Assembly: GCA_910578975.1 (NCBI GenBank)
Contig: CAJTRZ010000001.1
Span: forward strand, 186,001-250,000
Source: an uncultured Eubacterium sp.
Lineage (GTDB): Bacteria > Bacillota > Clostridia > Lachnospirales > Lachnospiraceae
DNA: 64,000 bases
Direction: 5' to 3'
Shown: positions 8,395 to 17,037 of the stretch, one piece after another
Position numbering within the stretch: position 1 is the stretch's first letter
Layout of the letters: every line of letters starts with the position of its first letter
Notes under the pieces: model-generated
Seen by the model: the letters and a program-made list of their open reading frames with translations, nothing else
What the model was told of the DNA's origin: nothing
The model's database searches: none
Program-made: the position numbers and the translations under genes

Positions 8395-8823
8395 ATGGCA
8401 TATAATCATGGACGTGAAGATAGGAAATGGCGTATTTGGAAAGAAGCGGAAGAAAAAATATTGCGTGAACATGGAGTTGATGAAAATATTATTGAACAAA
8501 TCCGTATGGATGACAGGGCAGATTTCAATTCCAACAGGCGGTTTTATCGTTGGACAAATGATGTCGGAGAATATCTTGAGGAAATGGCAGATAGGGAACG
8601 AATTGATGAAGTAAGGACTGTTGCAGATTTACTGGATGAAATCGAGAATGAAAATCTGTATCAATCATTGCTTAAAGTGGACAAGCGTACTTTACAGATT
8701 GTTTTACTGAAAATGCAAGGCTATTCCACAAAAGAAATTGCTTCTGTTGTCCACTTAACCACCGGAGCTATCTATGCACGGTTAGACCACCTGCGTAAAA
8801 AGTTAAAAGAATTTAAAAAATAG
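8395..8823 (+). CDS. Sigma-70 region 4-like regulator of an integrative element
   Basis: A 142-aa protein with a charged helical N-terminus and a C-terminal sigma-4-type HTH (about residues 90-140: LLKVDKRTLQIVLLKMQGY, then STKEIASVVHLTTGAIYARL). Such proteins are encoded upstream of serine recombinases in clostridial integrative elements and are thought to control excision genes. The ATG at 8395 has TTGGAGG eight bases upstream. It is followed by a hairpin at 8853-8880 and then the small gene at 8905. Confidence 0.78.
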   Translation: MAYNHGREDRKWRIWKEAEEKILREHGVDENIIEQIRMDDRADFNSNRRFYRWTNDVGEYLEEMADRERIDEVRTVADLLDEIENENLYQSLLKVDKRTLQIVLLKMQGYSTKEIASVVHLTTGAIYARLDHLRKKLKEFKK

Positions 8824-8852
8824 AGGGGAAAATCAGCTTTCCCACAGGCTAT

Positions 8853-8885
8853 AGGGTGAGGGATAGTTTTTCTCACCCTATTCTT
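8853..8885 (+). terminator. Hairpin after the sigma-like gene
   Basis: AGGGTGAG pairs with CTCACCCT, followed by ATTCTTTAT. It sits between 8823 and the ribosome site of the next gene at 8889. Confidence 0.6.
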
Positions 8886-8904
8886 TATAGGAGGATTATT
8901 GCAG

Positions 8905-9171
8905 ATGAACAGTTATATAGACGAAACAATTAAAAAGGACTTTACCGAAGATGCTGCTATCCGAAAAGCAATCGACAATATTTACGATATGCTTGCAGAA
9001 TTACCAAAGGAAAAACGCCTTGCTTTTTTTGAACAAATATCAAAACCAAAAAATTTAGATTTTGTAAAGGAGATGGGCGGTATTTATTATGTTGTCTGCA
9101 CCCACTTCGACAGGGAACAAAAGGAAGATATGATAACCAAAGTCAATCGGATATTAAGCATGGCAGTGTAA
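8905..9171 (+). CDS. Small hypothetical protein of the excision module
   Basis: An 88-aa helical, soluble protein without a recognised domain. The ATG at 8905 has AGGAGG ten bases upstream; a TTG at 8899 is a weaker alternative. Its fixed position between a sigma-like regulator and a large serine recombinase suggests an accessory excision or directionality factor, but that is inference from context only. Confidence 0.6.
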   Translation: MNSYIDETIKKDFTEDAAIRKAIDNIYDMLAELPKEKRLAFFEQISKPKNLDFVKEMGGIYYVVCTHFDREQKEDMITKVNRILSMAV

Positions 9172-9273
9172 AATGTTTCAAATTCACACTTTAAAGCATT
9201 GAAGCAAGGCGGCAGATATGGTAAAATGGAAGCACTACAAAAATCATATCCGACTGTCGGAAAGGAGTTTATT

Positions 9274-10947
9274 TTGAACAGACAGTCAAAAAAGATTACA
9301 GCTCTCTATTGCAGGCTTAGCCGTGATGATATGATGCAGGGGGAGAGCAACAGCATTATTAATCAAAAATCTATTGTTAGCAAATATGCAACGGATAACG
9401 GATTTTACAACACCAAGTTTTTTGTGGACGACGGGTATTCTGGGGTTAGTTTCACAAGACCCGCATTTATGGAATTGATGGAGCTTGCCGAAGCAGGAGA
9501 AATTGAAACGATTATTGTCAAAGACCATTCAAGGCTTGGCAGGAATCGCCTTGTCGTTGGTCAGCTCTTGGAAGAAGATTTTGTGCGTTTAGGCATTCGG
9601 TATATTGCCATTATGGACAATATCGACACCAAAGACGGACTTAGTGATTTCCTTCCAGTGCAGGACTGGTTTAATGAAATGCACGCTAAGAATACCTCAA
9701 AGAAAGTGCGTGCGGTATTCCAAAATAAAGGTATGTCGGGCAAGCCGCTGACAACAGTTATTCCATACGGCTATAAGAAGAATGAAACCGAGCCTGCCCA
9801 ATGGCTGATAGATGAAGAAGCAGCTAAAGTTGTACGCAGAATATTCCTCTTATGTGTTGAGGGGCATGGACCGACACAGATAGCAAATATCCTTTTTTCA
9901 GAGGGTGTACAAACGCCCACAGAGCATTGGCAGTCACGGGGACGAAAGACCTCTGCACTTCCTGCTACACCGCATAAATGGTCAGCAAGAACGGTTGCAG
10001 ATATTTTAGAACGGCTTGAATACTGCGGTCATACGGTCAATTTTCGCTCTACAACACGCTCCTTCAAAGATAAGACTATGATACGCAGACCCAAAGAAGA
10101 ATGGAAAGTTTTTGAAAATACGCATGAAGCCATTATTGACACCGAAACTTGGGAACTTGTGCAGGAGCTTAGAAGCCATAAACGCAGACCAAACCGCACA
10201 GGTGAAATCAGTATTTTTTCTGGATTACTCTATTGTGCCGACTGCGGGGAAAAGCTGTATTATAGTGTGACGAACAATTATAGCAGGGAACAGGCATATT
10301 TCTTTTGTTCCAATTACCGCAGGAGTACGGAAAACTGTACCGCCCACTATATCCGTGAAAAGGTTGTTTATGTCTTGGTTCTTGAAAGTCTGCAGCGTGT
10401 TCTGTTCTATGTGCAGGCATTTGAAAAACAATTTGTACAGGAACAGCTTGACAAATCAAGCGAGGAACAGCGGAAAGAGCTTGCCAAGAAACGGCGGGAA
10501 TTAGCCAAATCCGAAAAGCGTATTGATGAGCTCGACATATTGTTTCAGCGGATTTATGAGGATAACGTATCGGGCAAATTGAGCGATGAGCGTTTTGCAA
10601 CAATGTCGGCAAACTACGAAGCAGAGCAGAAAGCCTTAAAAGAATCTCTTGTCCAGTTAAAAGCAGACATTGAAATGCAGAATGACAAAACCGCAAATGT
10701 GTCAGAATTTGTGGAGAAAGTTAGGCGTTATACGGAAATCAGTGAACTTACACCTGCCATCGTCAATGAGTTTATTGATTACATTATGGTATCTAAGAAA
10801 CAGATGATAGACGGAAAGACCGTATATCCGATTGATATTTATTATAGTGGTATCGGTATTATTGATGCTCCATGTGCTGAAGAATATGAAGATATGTTTC
10901 AAGAACGCTTAAAACAGAAACATTCAGATAAAGAAAAAACGGCATAG
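9274..10947 (+). CDS. Large serine recombinase (TnpX/DUF4368 type)
   Basis: A 557-aa site-specific recombinase. The resolvase catalytic domain covers about residues 8-150 (ALYCRLSRDD with the catalytic Ser from the SR motif region, then DDGYSGVSFTRPAF and KDHSRLGRNR). A recombinase domain follows to about 300, a zinc ribbon near 320-350 (CADCG ... FFCSNYRR), a long coiled coil near 390-470 and a DUF4368-like C-terminus ending in DIYYSGIGII. The TTG at 9274 has AAAGGAG at 6-base spacing; an ATG at 9226 is an alternative without a good site. It probably moves the element whose right end lies near 10,950-11,030. Confidence 0.92.
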   Translation: MNRQSKKITALYCRLSRDDMMQGESNSIINQKSIVSKYATDNGFYNTKFFVDDGYSGVSFTRPAFMELMELAEAGEIETIIVKDHSRLGRNRLVVGQLLEEDFVRLGIRYIAIMDNIDTKDGLSDFLPVQDWFNEMHAKNTSKKVRAVFQNKGMSGKPLTTVIPYGYKKNETEPAQWLIDEEAAKVVRRIFLLCVEGHGPTQIANILFSEGVQTPTEHWQSRGRKTSALPATPHKWSARTVADILERLEYCGHTVNFRSTTRSFKDKTMIRRPKEEWKVFENTHEAIIDTETWELVQELRSHKRRPNRTGEISIFSGLLYCADCGEKLYYSVTNNYSREQAYFFCSNYRRSTENCTAHYIREKVVYVLVLESLQRVLFYVQAFEKQFVQEQLDKSSEEQRKELAKKRRELAKSEKRIDELDILFQRIYEDNVSGKLSDERFATMSANYEAEQKALKESLVQLKADIEMQNDKTANVSEFVEKVRRYTEISELTPAIVNEFIDYIMVSKKQMIDGKTVYPIDIYYSGIGIIDAPCAEEYEDMFQERLKQKHSDKEKTA

Positions 10948-10985
10948 TCACTAAAACTATACCGTAATTTGATACAGCGTTGCCC

Positions 10986-11035
10986 TCGTACCCTTCACTT
11001 CTTTATGTGAAGAGTACGAACTGACCTCTTTTTTT
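10986..11035 (+). terminator. Terminator of the serine recombinase gene
   Basis: TCGTAC-C-CTTCAC pairs with GTGAAG-A-GTACGA, followed after six bases by CTCTTTTTTT. The first intergenic repeat copy starts in this T-run. Confidence 0.7.
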
Positions 11036-11160
11036 GTTGCAAAAGCCCGGTAAGCGATATTGTGCTTGCACAAAATATCATTTGCCGGGCGTAAGAACAA
11101 CGAGAAGCTGTGCTTCGAGATGTTCGTTTGCGTAATCGAGTAGGAATCAGCCTACTCGAT
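11028..11160 (+). repeat. Three-hairpin intergenic repeat, copy 1
   Basis: About 130 bp beginning T7-GTTGCAAAAGCCCGG. It contains a long stem starting GCCCGG and closing CCGGGC, a GAAGC/GCTTC hairpin, and a terminal 10-bp perfect stem ATCGAGTAGG/CCTACTCGAT. It is roughly 90% identical to the copy at 29,141-29,282. The last codons and stop of the sortase gene at 11,147 fall inside it. Confidence 0.85.
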
Positions 11161-12034
11161 TTGATTTTTTAAATATAATCATTACGGATATTATTAATCC
11201 CATTAAAGATATCATAATTGATATAACCCAAAGTGTAGGTGAATTAAATATCGAATCACCTGTTTGAGGAAGTTTCTCCTGTGATTCTATATCACGGTGT
11301 GATATAAGAATAATAACTGTCCTGTCACCGGTATTGCCATCCGAACACGTTGCAAGAGCAACAGCCTGCGTAGTTGTCGGATTATTAATAAGCTCTACCA
11401 TAGCATCATCCCAAATATGCATAGCATTATCTTGAATATATTTTGCCAGATCGTTTAAATCATCACCCCACAATAATGGGGAAAAGATTTCTTCTGTACT
11501 GTCGGGAATTTGAAGCACTGCCAAAACTGTCATTTTTGTTATATCTGTTTCGCTTGTAAGCGTAGCGGTTCTGTTTATTTCAAAAAATTCTTTATCCTTG
11601 TATAAATCCAAATCGCCAAACATTAAATGATTGCTCATATGATGACCGTAAACGAGAGAATAAGAATCTTTCAAATCATTATTATTTCTGCTGTCAAGAA
11701 AAATACTTCCTGCTAGCGAAAATTTTCCGTAAACATCTTTGTCCATATATTCAAGATTATTTTCACCCTGAACAATAGGATAATCAACATTTGTACCGTC
11801 AAGAGTTATCCAACCACAAACATCGGGATTGATTTTTTTCAGTTCGTCAAATCCAGGTTTTCCATCACTGTTGTTATCAGGTTTTAACTGAAGAAGACTG
11901 TCATAGACATTCCCTACATCAGCATATGTTCTATAATTCGACCAGAGTATATAACTGGAAAAAAGTAGAACAACAATCATTAACAAAATAATCATACGAA
12001 CCAATATCCAATTTAAAGCCTTAAGTAGTTTCAT
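11147..12034 (-). CDS. Pilus class B sortase with its own LPQTG sorting signal
   Basis: A 295-aa sortase with an N-terminal membrane helix (about residues 10-30), the class B block CGWITLDGTNVDYPIVQ, catalytic His in YGHHM, Cys in LATCSDG and Arg in GDRTVIIL. Unusually, after the catalytic domain it carries LPQTGD, a hydrophobic segment and a basic tail (KKSNR), i.e. a complete cell-wall sorting signal. The ATG at 12034 is chosen with AAGGAAAG ten bases upstream. It is third in an operon behind the pilin and a SipA-like gene, so it presumably polymerises that pilin. The final four codons and stop derive from the intergenic repeat at 11,028-11,160. Confidence 0.88.
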   Translation of the reverse strand: MKLLKALNWILVRMIILLMIVVLLFSSYILWSNYRTYADVGNVYDSLLQLKPDNNSDGKPGFDELKKINPDVCGWITLDGTNVDYPIVQGENNLEYMDKDVYGKFSLAGSIFLDSRNNNDLKDSYSLVYGHHMSNHLMFGDLDLYKDKEFFEINRTATLTSETDITKMTVLAVLQIPDSTEEIFSPLLWGDDLNDLAKYIQDNAMHIWDDAMVELINNPTTTQAVALATCSDGNTGDRTVIILISHRDIESQEKLPQTGDSIFNSPTLWVISIMISLMGLIISVMIIFKKSNRVG

Positions 12035-12058
12035 TTTAACCAAACTTTCCTTAACTGC

Positions 12059-12616
12059 CTATATTTTTTTGTGACGCAAAATTGCAATTATTTTCGAGTC
12101 AACATCATCTAACGAAATAAATCCCAAATCTCTGCTGTCAACACATGAGGTTCTGTAATCTCCCAATATATAGACACTATTATCGGGCACAATCATATTT
12201 TTCTCTGCATTTTCAGGTGTATCTGTAGGAAACACAATTTTGCTTGATTGAACCATACCGTTGACATAAAATTTACCATCATCAGAAAAACTAATGCTGT
12301 CACCCGTTTTTGCAACAACTCTGCCACAATATTCTTTTCCGTCTGCTTTGTAAAATACAACATCGTTTTTTACATATTCAGATTTACTATATGTCAAAGC
12401 AAGGTCGCCGTCCATCAAAGCGGGATACATTCCATTACCATCAACAACCTTCAGTCCGAAAAATATAAAAAATATTGCTGTTGCAATGGCAAGAACAGTA
12501 ACCATTCTGACTGTATCTATAACAAGTCTTTTATTCGCTTTTTTTGCAGCGACTTTTTTCTTCTGCTCATCTGTAAGTGAGGAGGAGAGCTCCTCTGTAT
12601 TTGTTTGCTTTTTCAC
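12059..12616 (-). CDS. SipA-like signal peptidase homologue lacking catalytic residues
   Basis: A 185-aa S26-family protein with a cytoplasmic Lys-rich N-terminus, one membrane helix (about residues 40-62) and the S26 fold boxes. The usual SM of box B reads GNGMYPALMDGD, so the nucleophilic Ser is Gly; in box D the Lys position reads CGRVVAKTGD, again Gly. Box E is present (GDYRTSCVDSRDLG). Streptococcal SipA in FCT pilus loci likewise lacks the Ser/Lys dyad and assists pilus assembly. GTG 12616 is preferred because AAGGAGGAG lies directly upstream; an ATG at 12637 precedes that site. Confidence 0.85.
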   Translation of the reverse strand: MKKQTNTEELSSSLTDEQKKKVAAKKANKRLVIDTVRMVTVLAIATAIFFIFFGLKVVDGNGMYPALMDGDLALTYSKSEYVKNDVVFYKADGKEYCGRVVAKTGDSISFSDDGKFYVNGMVQSSKIVFPTDTPENAEKNMIVPDNSVYILGDYRTSCVDSRDLGFISLDDVDSKIIAILRHKKI

Positions 12617-12655
12617 GAATTTCTCCTCCTTTTTCATTTATTATCTACCAAGTGA

Positions 12656-14929
12656 TTACTCTGCGTCAATTATTCTGCGGCGTCTTGTTATAATCATAAC
12701 TACTGCAACGGCAACAACTAAGAGTATGAGTGCAACGAATGGTGCATTTTCAAGGAATACACCTACATCAATTGTAACATTCTTCTCGTTCATAATTGTT
12801 ACTGTATCAGCGTCATCAGAGATAGTACCTTGTGCATTATTTAAAGCCCATTCATCTCCTGCGTTTGCAGTATCGCCATTCTCCTGTGCATTATCAAAAG
12901 TATATACAGGATTATTATATCCATCTGCTGAATAATCATTTTCAGCAACAGTGTAAGTTACACCGTCAGGAATATTTTTGAAAGTAATTGTGTCACCCAA
13001 GCCAAGTGTGATTGTAACAGTCTTTGATGTGTTCCAACCACCCTCAACTGCAACTGTATCATCACCGAAATAAATATCACCTGTAACCGTTTTATTTTCG
13101 GGTGCATTGAAAGTCACTTTAACATCAAATGTCTTTGTGCGATCTGCAAAGTTACCCTTGATATCCGTTGTTACTGAAAGTGAACCCGCAGCATAAGTAT
13201 TGGTAAATCCTGTTGCCTTATCACTTGCTTTATTAGTATATGTGCCATCCTCATTTGGTGCATTCTTATGGAACGTAATCTGGCTGATACCGGAGCTATC
13301 AGGATTTAGAGCATCCTCGTGTGTCACAACAATATGCATATAATATTTGTTTGTATCATAAGTAACACCTGCTGTGCTACCCTTAAGCTCTGTTACCTTG
13401 TACCAATAATCACCAACGCCGTATCCGTTAAAATCAGGAAGCGCAATTTGAATTTCATCCGTGCCGATACCCGTTGTGAATTTATATTCAGCCTCTGCAA
13501 ATGCAGGAATAGAGGTTTTGCCAACCTCTCGGTTAAAGCTATTGTAAGTTTCAATTGCCAGTGTAATATCTTCTATGAGTTTGCCATCTGGGTCAATTGT
13601 AGAACCACTTTTATTATATCCATCTGCAATCTGATAAATCTTGTCAAGTGTTACAGAATTTTTATATCCATTGTATTCCCATTTAGCATACAGTGTAATG
13701 TCTTCATTTACTTCTGAATCAAAGTTATACTCAGTACCATCTTCAGTAAACCAGCCAAGGAAGGTATAATCTGTCTTTGTTGGATTAGTAGGTTGCGTCG
13801 CAGTTGCACCTGAATTTAAACTTTCTGAATATGTATTATCTGCGTTTTCTGTAAACTTGTCAGATGTATCCTTCCATACTCCTGAGTTTGTATTAAAAGT
13901 TACTTCTGCGCCCGCGCTGTGTGCTGCTTTGAGGGCAACTACCTCAGCTGCAGATGCATCTTCCGCAGTTATTTCAACACAGTAATCATTTACATCCCAA
14001 CGGCTGCCATTTTTATTATTACCATCTTCAAACCATCCTTTGATTTGTTTGCTTGTTGATGTAAGAGCGCCAAAACCATTATTCTTACTTGCAGCAACAG
14101 TAATATTGGTAGTACCTTGCGAAAAGATATCATCAGCAGCTGCGTTGGCCTTATTATTTTGAATAACACCACCTGTCATATTAAATGTACCGCCTGCATT
14201 GCAAATACCTCCGCCGTATTGTCCTGCTTTATTATTTTCGATTGCACCGCCATACATATTGAAGGTTGCATTCGCACCAACAAAAACAGCACCACCGTAA
14301 GACGCCCACATATCTTGGCAATTTCTGATTATTCCACCATACATATTTAATTTTGCACTTGTATTTGATTCCATCTCTCCGACTGAAATCGCACCTCCCG
14401 GTCTGCCCATTGGGGAGTTATTCTGAAAAACAACTCCTTCATAGATATTGGCAGTTGCCGAATCAGTTACTGTCAAGAGGTCACCATTACGACTTAAAGC
14501 CGCATCTGTTGCATTAAAGAATAATTTGCTTTTTTCAAGCTCGTCTGCTGAGCCAAGATTTACAACAGAATTTTCGGCTGCACAAATCAAACTGTCACTA
14601 ATGACATAATCTGAATCAAGAACGAAACTGTTTCCGTAAATTGTTGTTGTGCCTCTTTTAAATTTTAATAAAGCACCACTTCCGCCGTCTGTCCTGCCTG
14701 TAACTGTAATGTTATTTAGCATTTCTATTACATACTCTGCATCATCAGCACCAGCGTTAATTTCTTTAACTGCATTTACAAATTCTTCAGAGGTTGAAAC
14801 CCTGAATGTATTTGACTCTGCTGATCCGAAAACCACCCCCATCGGCACAAGCATAATTACCAATGCCATTAAAACGCATAAAAATTTTTTTGTGTTTCTT
14901 GAATTAATTGCTTTTCTAGATACTTTCAT
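12656..14929 (-). CDS. Large pilin/adhesin with beta-helix, FctA-like and DUF7601-like domains
   Basis: A 757-aa secreted protein. Signal peptide about residues 1-37; a right-handed beta-helix region about 100-290 with repeating NMYGG and GGGI turns; an InlB B-repeat about 345-420 (FLGWFTEDG ... ITLYAKW); a Spy0128/FctA-type pilin domain about 425-570; another beta domain about 575-710; then the atypical sorting signal IDVGVFLENAPF, a hydrophobic helix and RRRR. The ATG at 14929 follows AAGGAGGG; the longer frame upstream lacks a site. It is the first gene of the pilin-SipA-SrtB operon. Intramolecular isopeptide bonds are expected from the FctA-type domain but not proven. Confidence 0.85.
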   Translation of the reverse strand: MKVSRKAINSRNTKKFLCVLMALVIMLVPMGVVFGSAESNTFRVSTSEEFVNAVKEINAGADDAEYVIEMLNNITVTGRTDGGSGALLKFKRGTTTIYGNSFVLDSDYVISDSLICAAENSVVNLGSADELEKSKLFFNATDAALSRNGDLLTVTDSATANIYEGVVFQNNSPMGRPGGAISVGEMESNTSAKLNMYGGIIRNCQDMWASYGGAVFVGANATFNMYGGAIENNKAGQYGGGICNAGGTFNMTGGVIQNNKANAAADDIFSQGTTNITVAASKNNGFGALTSTSKQIKGWFEDGNNKNGSRWDVNDYCVEITAEDASAAEVVALKAAHSAGAEVTFNTNSGVWKDTSDKFTENADNTYSESLNSGATATQPTNPTKTDYTFLGWFTEDGTEYNFDSEVNEDITLYAKWEYNGYKNSVTLDKIYQIADGYNKSGSTIDPDGKLIEDITLAIETYNSFNREVGKTSIPAFAEAEYKFTTGIGTDEIQIALPDFNGYGVGDYWYKVTELKGSTAGVTYDTNKYYMHIVVTHEDALNPDSSGISQITFHKNAPNEDGTYTNKASDKATGFTNTYAAGSLSVTTDIKGNFADRTKTFDVKVTFNAPENKTVTGDIYFGDDTVAVEGGWNTSKTVTITLGLGDTITFKNIPDGVTYTVAENDYSADGYNNPVYTFDNAQENGDTANAGDEWALNNAQGTISDDADTVTIMNEKNVTIDVGVFLENAPFVALILLVVAVAVVMIITRRRRIIDAE

Positions 14930-15010
14930 AATTGTCCCTCCTTCTGAACATTTTTTTGTTTTTATATCTAACACCGCATCATTGTATGCGGATAAAGCCA
15001 AACAAAACAG

Positions 15011-15041
15011 CAGTCAGCCTATTCAAGAATAGCCAACTGCC
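15011..15041 (-). promoter_or_regulatory. Terminator-like hairpin in the pilus operon leader
   Basis: Read on the minus strand, GCAGTTGGCTATTC, a 2-base loop and GAATAGGCTGACTGC are followed by TGTTTTGTTT, about 80 bases before the pilin ATG. It could attenuate the pilus operon. The right arm resembles the end of the three-hairpin repeat, so a repeat relic is also possible. Confidence 0.45.
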
Positions 15042-15269
15042 GTACAATTTTATACTCGATTATAATATTATATAAATATGTATATTTATATCCTTGTGGC
15101 AACTGACAGGCTTATATATAGCTTAGCCTCTATAACTTTGTATCATTGCTTTTTTATTTAAAGATAATTAAAAATACAAAAATATTATACGTATATACAT
15201 AATAATAGTCAATACTAAAAAAATTATTTATAAAAATACAGAAACATTCACTTCATCTGTATTATCTTA

Positions 15270-15383
15270 TTACCACTCGTATTTCCGAATTTCACAATTC
15301 TTAATTCCAAATTCTGCAAATTCTTCATTTGTCATATTCCGAAAGTATGACTCAACAATTCTTGAAATTCCATTATGTGCCAC
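15270..15383 (-). pseudogene. C-terminal remnant of a histidine phosphatase family protein
   Basis: The 37 codons from GTG 15383 read VAHNGISRIVESYF then EEFAEFGIKNCEIRKYEW, matching the C-terminal end of phosphoglycerate mutase-like phosphatases (second His in the AHNG-type motif). An in-frame TAG stands four codons upstream, and the N-terminal ~150 residues with the RHG motif are missing. A chance ribosome-like sequence precedes the GTG, but the fragment cannot be active. Confidence 0.55.
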
Positions 15384-15628
15384 ATCTTCCTCCTAATCAT
15401 CTATACTATTATATTTTTTCATAAATGTCTACTAGAGCTTCACAACCTTCCTCAAACTCCAGACTACTGACTACTGATAACTTCATAATATGAACTTTTC
15501 TTTCCATTTTTCGCTATAGCATATTTTATTTTTGTGTGAATAGAGTATATTTTATTTTTGACACTATAATATTTTATATTTAGATGATGACTTTTTACAC
15601 CAAAAGTGGTATAGTACATATGGTTATA

Positions 15629-15702
15629 CGGTGCGTGGCTCAGTTTGGTAGAGCGCTGCGTTCGGGACGCAGAGGTCGCAGGTTCGAATCCTGTCGCACC
15701 GA
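15629..15702 (+). tRNA. tRNA-Pro (anticodon CGG)
   Basis: Seven-pair acceptor CGGTGCG/CGCACCG with discriminator A, D-loop with TTTGGTA, anticodon stem CTGCG/CGCAG around loop TTCGGGA, and T-arm GCAGG-TTCGAAT-CCTGT. CCA is not encoded. It decodes CCG. No duplicated 3' end marking an integrated element is seen nearby. Confidence 0.95.
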
Positions 15703-15817
15703 TTTTTTATTGCCAAAAACCATTACTTTTATATATAACTCTCAAATAACTAAAAGAAACCACTCCAGAAAAAATCCCAATTCAACTTTTTCCGAAGTGG
15801 TTCAATACTCTTTTTTA

Positions 15818-16363
15818 CTACATTAACTTTTCATTATAAACAGCTCTCTCTCCTCCGATAAACTTCGGTCTGACTCTCGCTGCCAATACACCTGCCTGTC
15901 CTATTTTATTATTATCCAATTTTACTGGCACGGCAACCTTTTTCATATGCATTCCGATCAATGTACCACCAATATCAATTCCTGCATCTGCCTTGATTTC
16001 TTCAACAGCAACTGGATTACTAAAGGTCTTATACGCCGTTGTCCCAAAAGAACCACCTGCCTTTGGCTGTGGCACCACATTAACAATATCTAGAAATGGT
16101 ACCGCTTCTCTTTCCACAATGATTGCACGGTTTAAATGTTCACAACATTGCGCTGCCAAATATATTCCCTTCTCCTGCAGCACACTATATATTCCCTGAA
16201 ATACAGCCTGTGCCACTTCCAAATTCGAATTGCTCCCAATTTTATCACCACAGATTTCACTGGAAGAACAGCCTACTACTAAAATCTGTCCACGGTTAAG
16301 TTCTGCCTTTTCTACAATCTCCTTTGTTACATTCTCTGCTTGTTTCTTCAATTCTGAATACAT
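15818..16363 (-). CDS. TIGR01440 family (YwlG-like) protein
   Basis: A 181-aa cytoplasmic protein of unknown function. It shows the family's conserved pattern: LVVGCSSSEICGDKIG near residue 30, AAQCCEHLNRA near 75, VPQPKAGGSFGTTAY near 100, DAGIDIGGTLIGMHMK near 128 and a C-terminal VRPKFIGGERAVYN. ATG 16363 is chosen because GAGGTG lies six bases upstream. It follows the ECF S-component gene by about 55 bases and may share its transcript. No pathway can be deduced. Confidence 0.85.
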   Translation of the reverse strand: MYSELKKQAENVTKEIVEKAELNRGQILVVGCSSSEICGDKIGSNSNLEVAQAVFQGIYSVLQEKGIYLAAQCCEHLNRAIIVEREAVPFLDIVNVVPQPKAGGSFGTTAYKTFSNPVAVEEIKADAGIDIGGTLIGMHMKKVAVPVKLDNNKIGQAGVLAARVRPKFIGGERAVYNEKLM

Positions 16364-16418
16364 AATATTCACCTCTATATATATTTTTATTTCTATTTTC
16401 TATTAATATAATTTTTTC

Positions 16419-16949
16419 TTAAACATACTTTCTGATAAGTGTTGTAACCCTTGCTCCTTCCAATGCACCTATTAATGCATATCCAAGCACTAGGCATGTT
16501 CCTGCCTGTACAAAATTACTTCCAATAGACAAAGCTGCACCCAGCCCATAACCTAACACTATACTCTCATACAAGAAGTATCCAAGCACCATAATTAATT
16601 CTGCTAAGATACCGCTAATAACATAACCAATAACCTTATTAACATTGACTTTCTTCATTACATTAAAAACGAAATATGTTACAACTGCCATCAAAAATTT
16701 AATTACAAATGTTCCAGGCACATACATTCCATATCCTGCAATTAAATCTGATAGTGCAGAACCAACCCCTGCCGCTAAGCCGCCATATACACCACCAATC
16801 ATCCATGCACATAGTAATACAATCGTATCTCCAATGTTCACATATCCATTCGTTCCAACTGTAGGAACCTTGATAATGTATGTAGCCACAAATGCTAATG
16901 CTGCAAATAGTGCAGTTAGCACAATCCTTGTCATTTTTTTATTCTCCAT
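16419..16949 (-). CDS. ECF transporter S component
   Basis: A 176-aa integral membrane protein with about six hydrophobic helices. The N-terminus has the MTRIVLTALFAALAFVATY helix typical of S components, and the NIGDTIVLLCAWMIGGVYGG and AGVGSALSDLIAGYG segments match vitamin-type ECF substrate-binding subunits. It would bind one vitamin or cofactor precursor and dock to a shared EcfAA'T module encoded elsewhere. No riboswitch is visible upstream to tell the substrate. ATATGGAGG precedes the ATG. Confidence 0.85.
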   Translation of the reverse strand: MENKKMTRIVLTALFAALAFVATYIIKVPTVGTNGYVNIGDTIVLLCAWMIGGVYGGLAAGVGSALSDLIAGYGMYVPGTFVIKFLMAVVTYFVFNVMKKVNVNKVIGYVISGILAELIMVLGYFLYESIVLGYGLGAALSIGSNFVQAGTCLVLGYALIGALEGARVTTLIRKYV

Positions 16950-17037
16950 AATAATACCTCCATATTAACTGTAAACGATTATATCAGCATATGGTATTAT
17001 TAATATATTCAATTTATAGCAATCTTATAATGCCAGA

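Larger units (their letters stand above)
14930..15628. other. AT-rich intergenic region upstream of the pilus operon
   Basis: Holds the pilin ribosome site, the leader hairpin at 15,011-15,041, a very AT-rich promoter region near 15,050-15,240 and a phosphatase gene remnant (15,270-15,383). Nothing else is supported before the tRNA at 15,629. Confidence 0.6.

Noticed and set aside
15629..15702. tRNA-Pro as an attachment site for the accessory region
   Set aside because: No duplicated tRNA 3' end was seen and the recombinase at 9274 is separated from it by the pilus operon; large serine recombinases rarely use tRNA sites.
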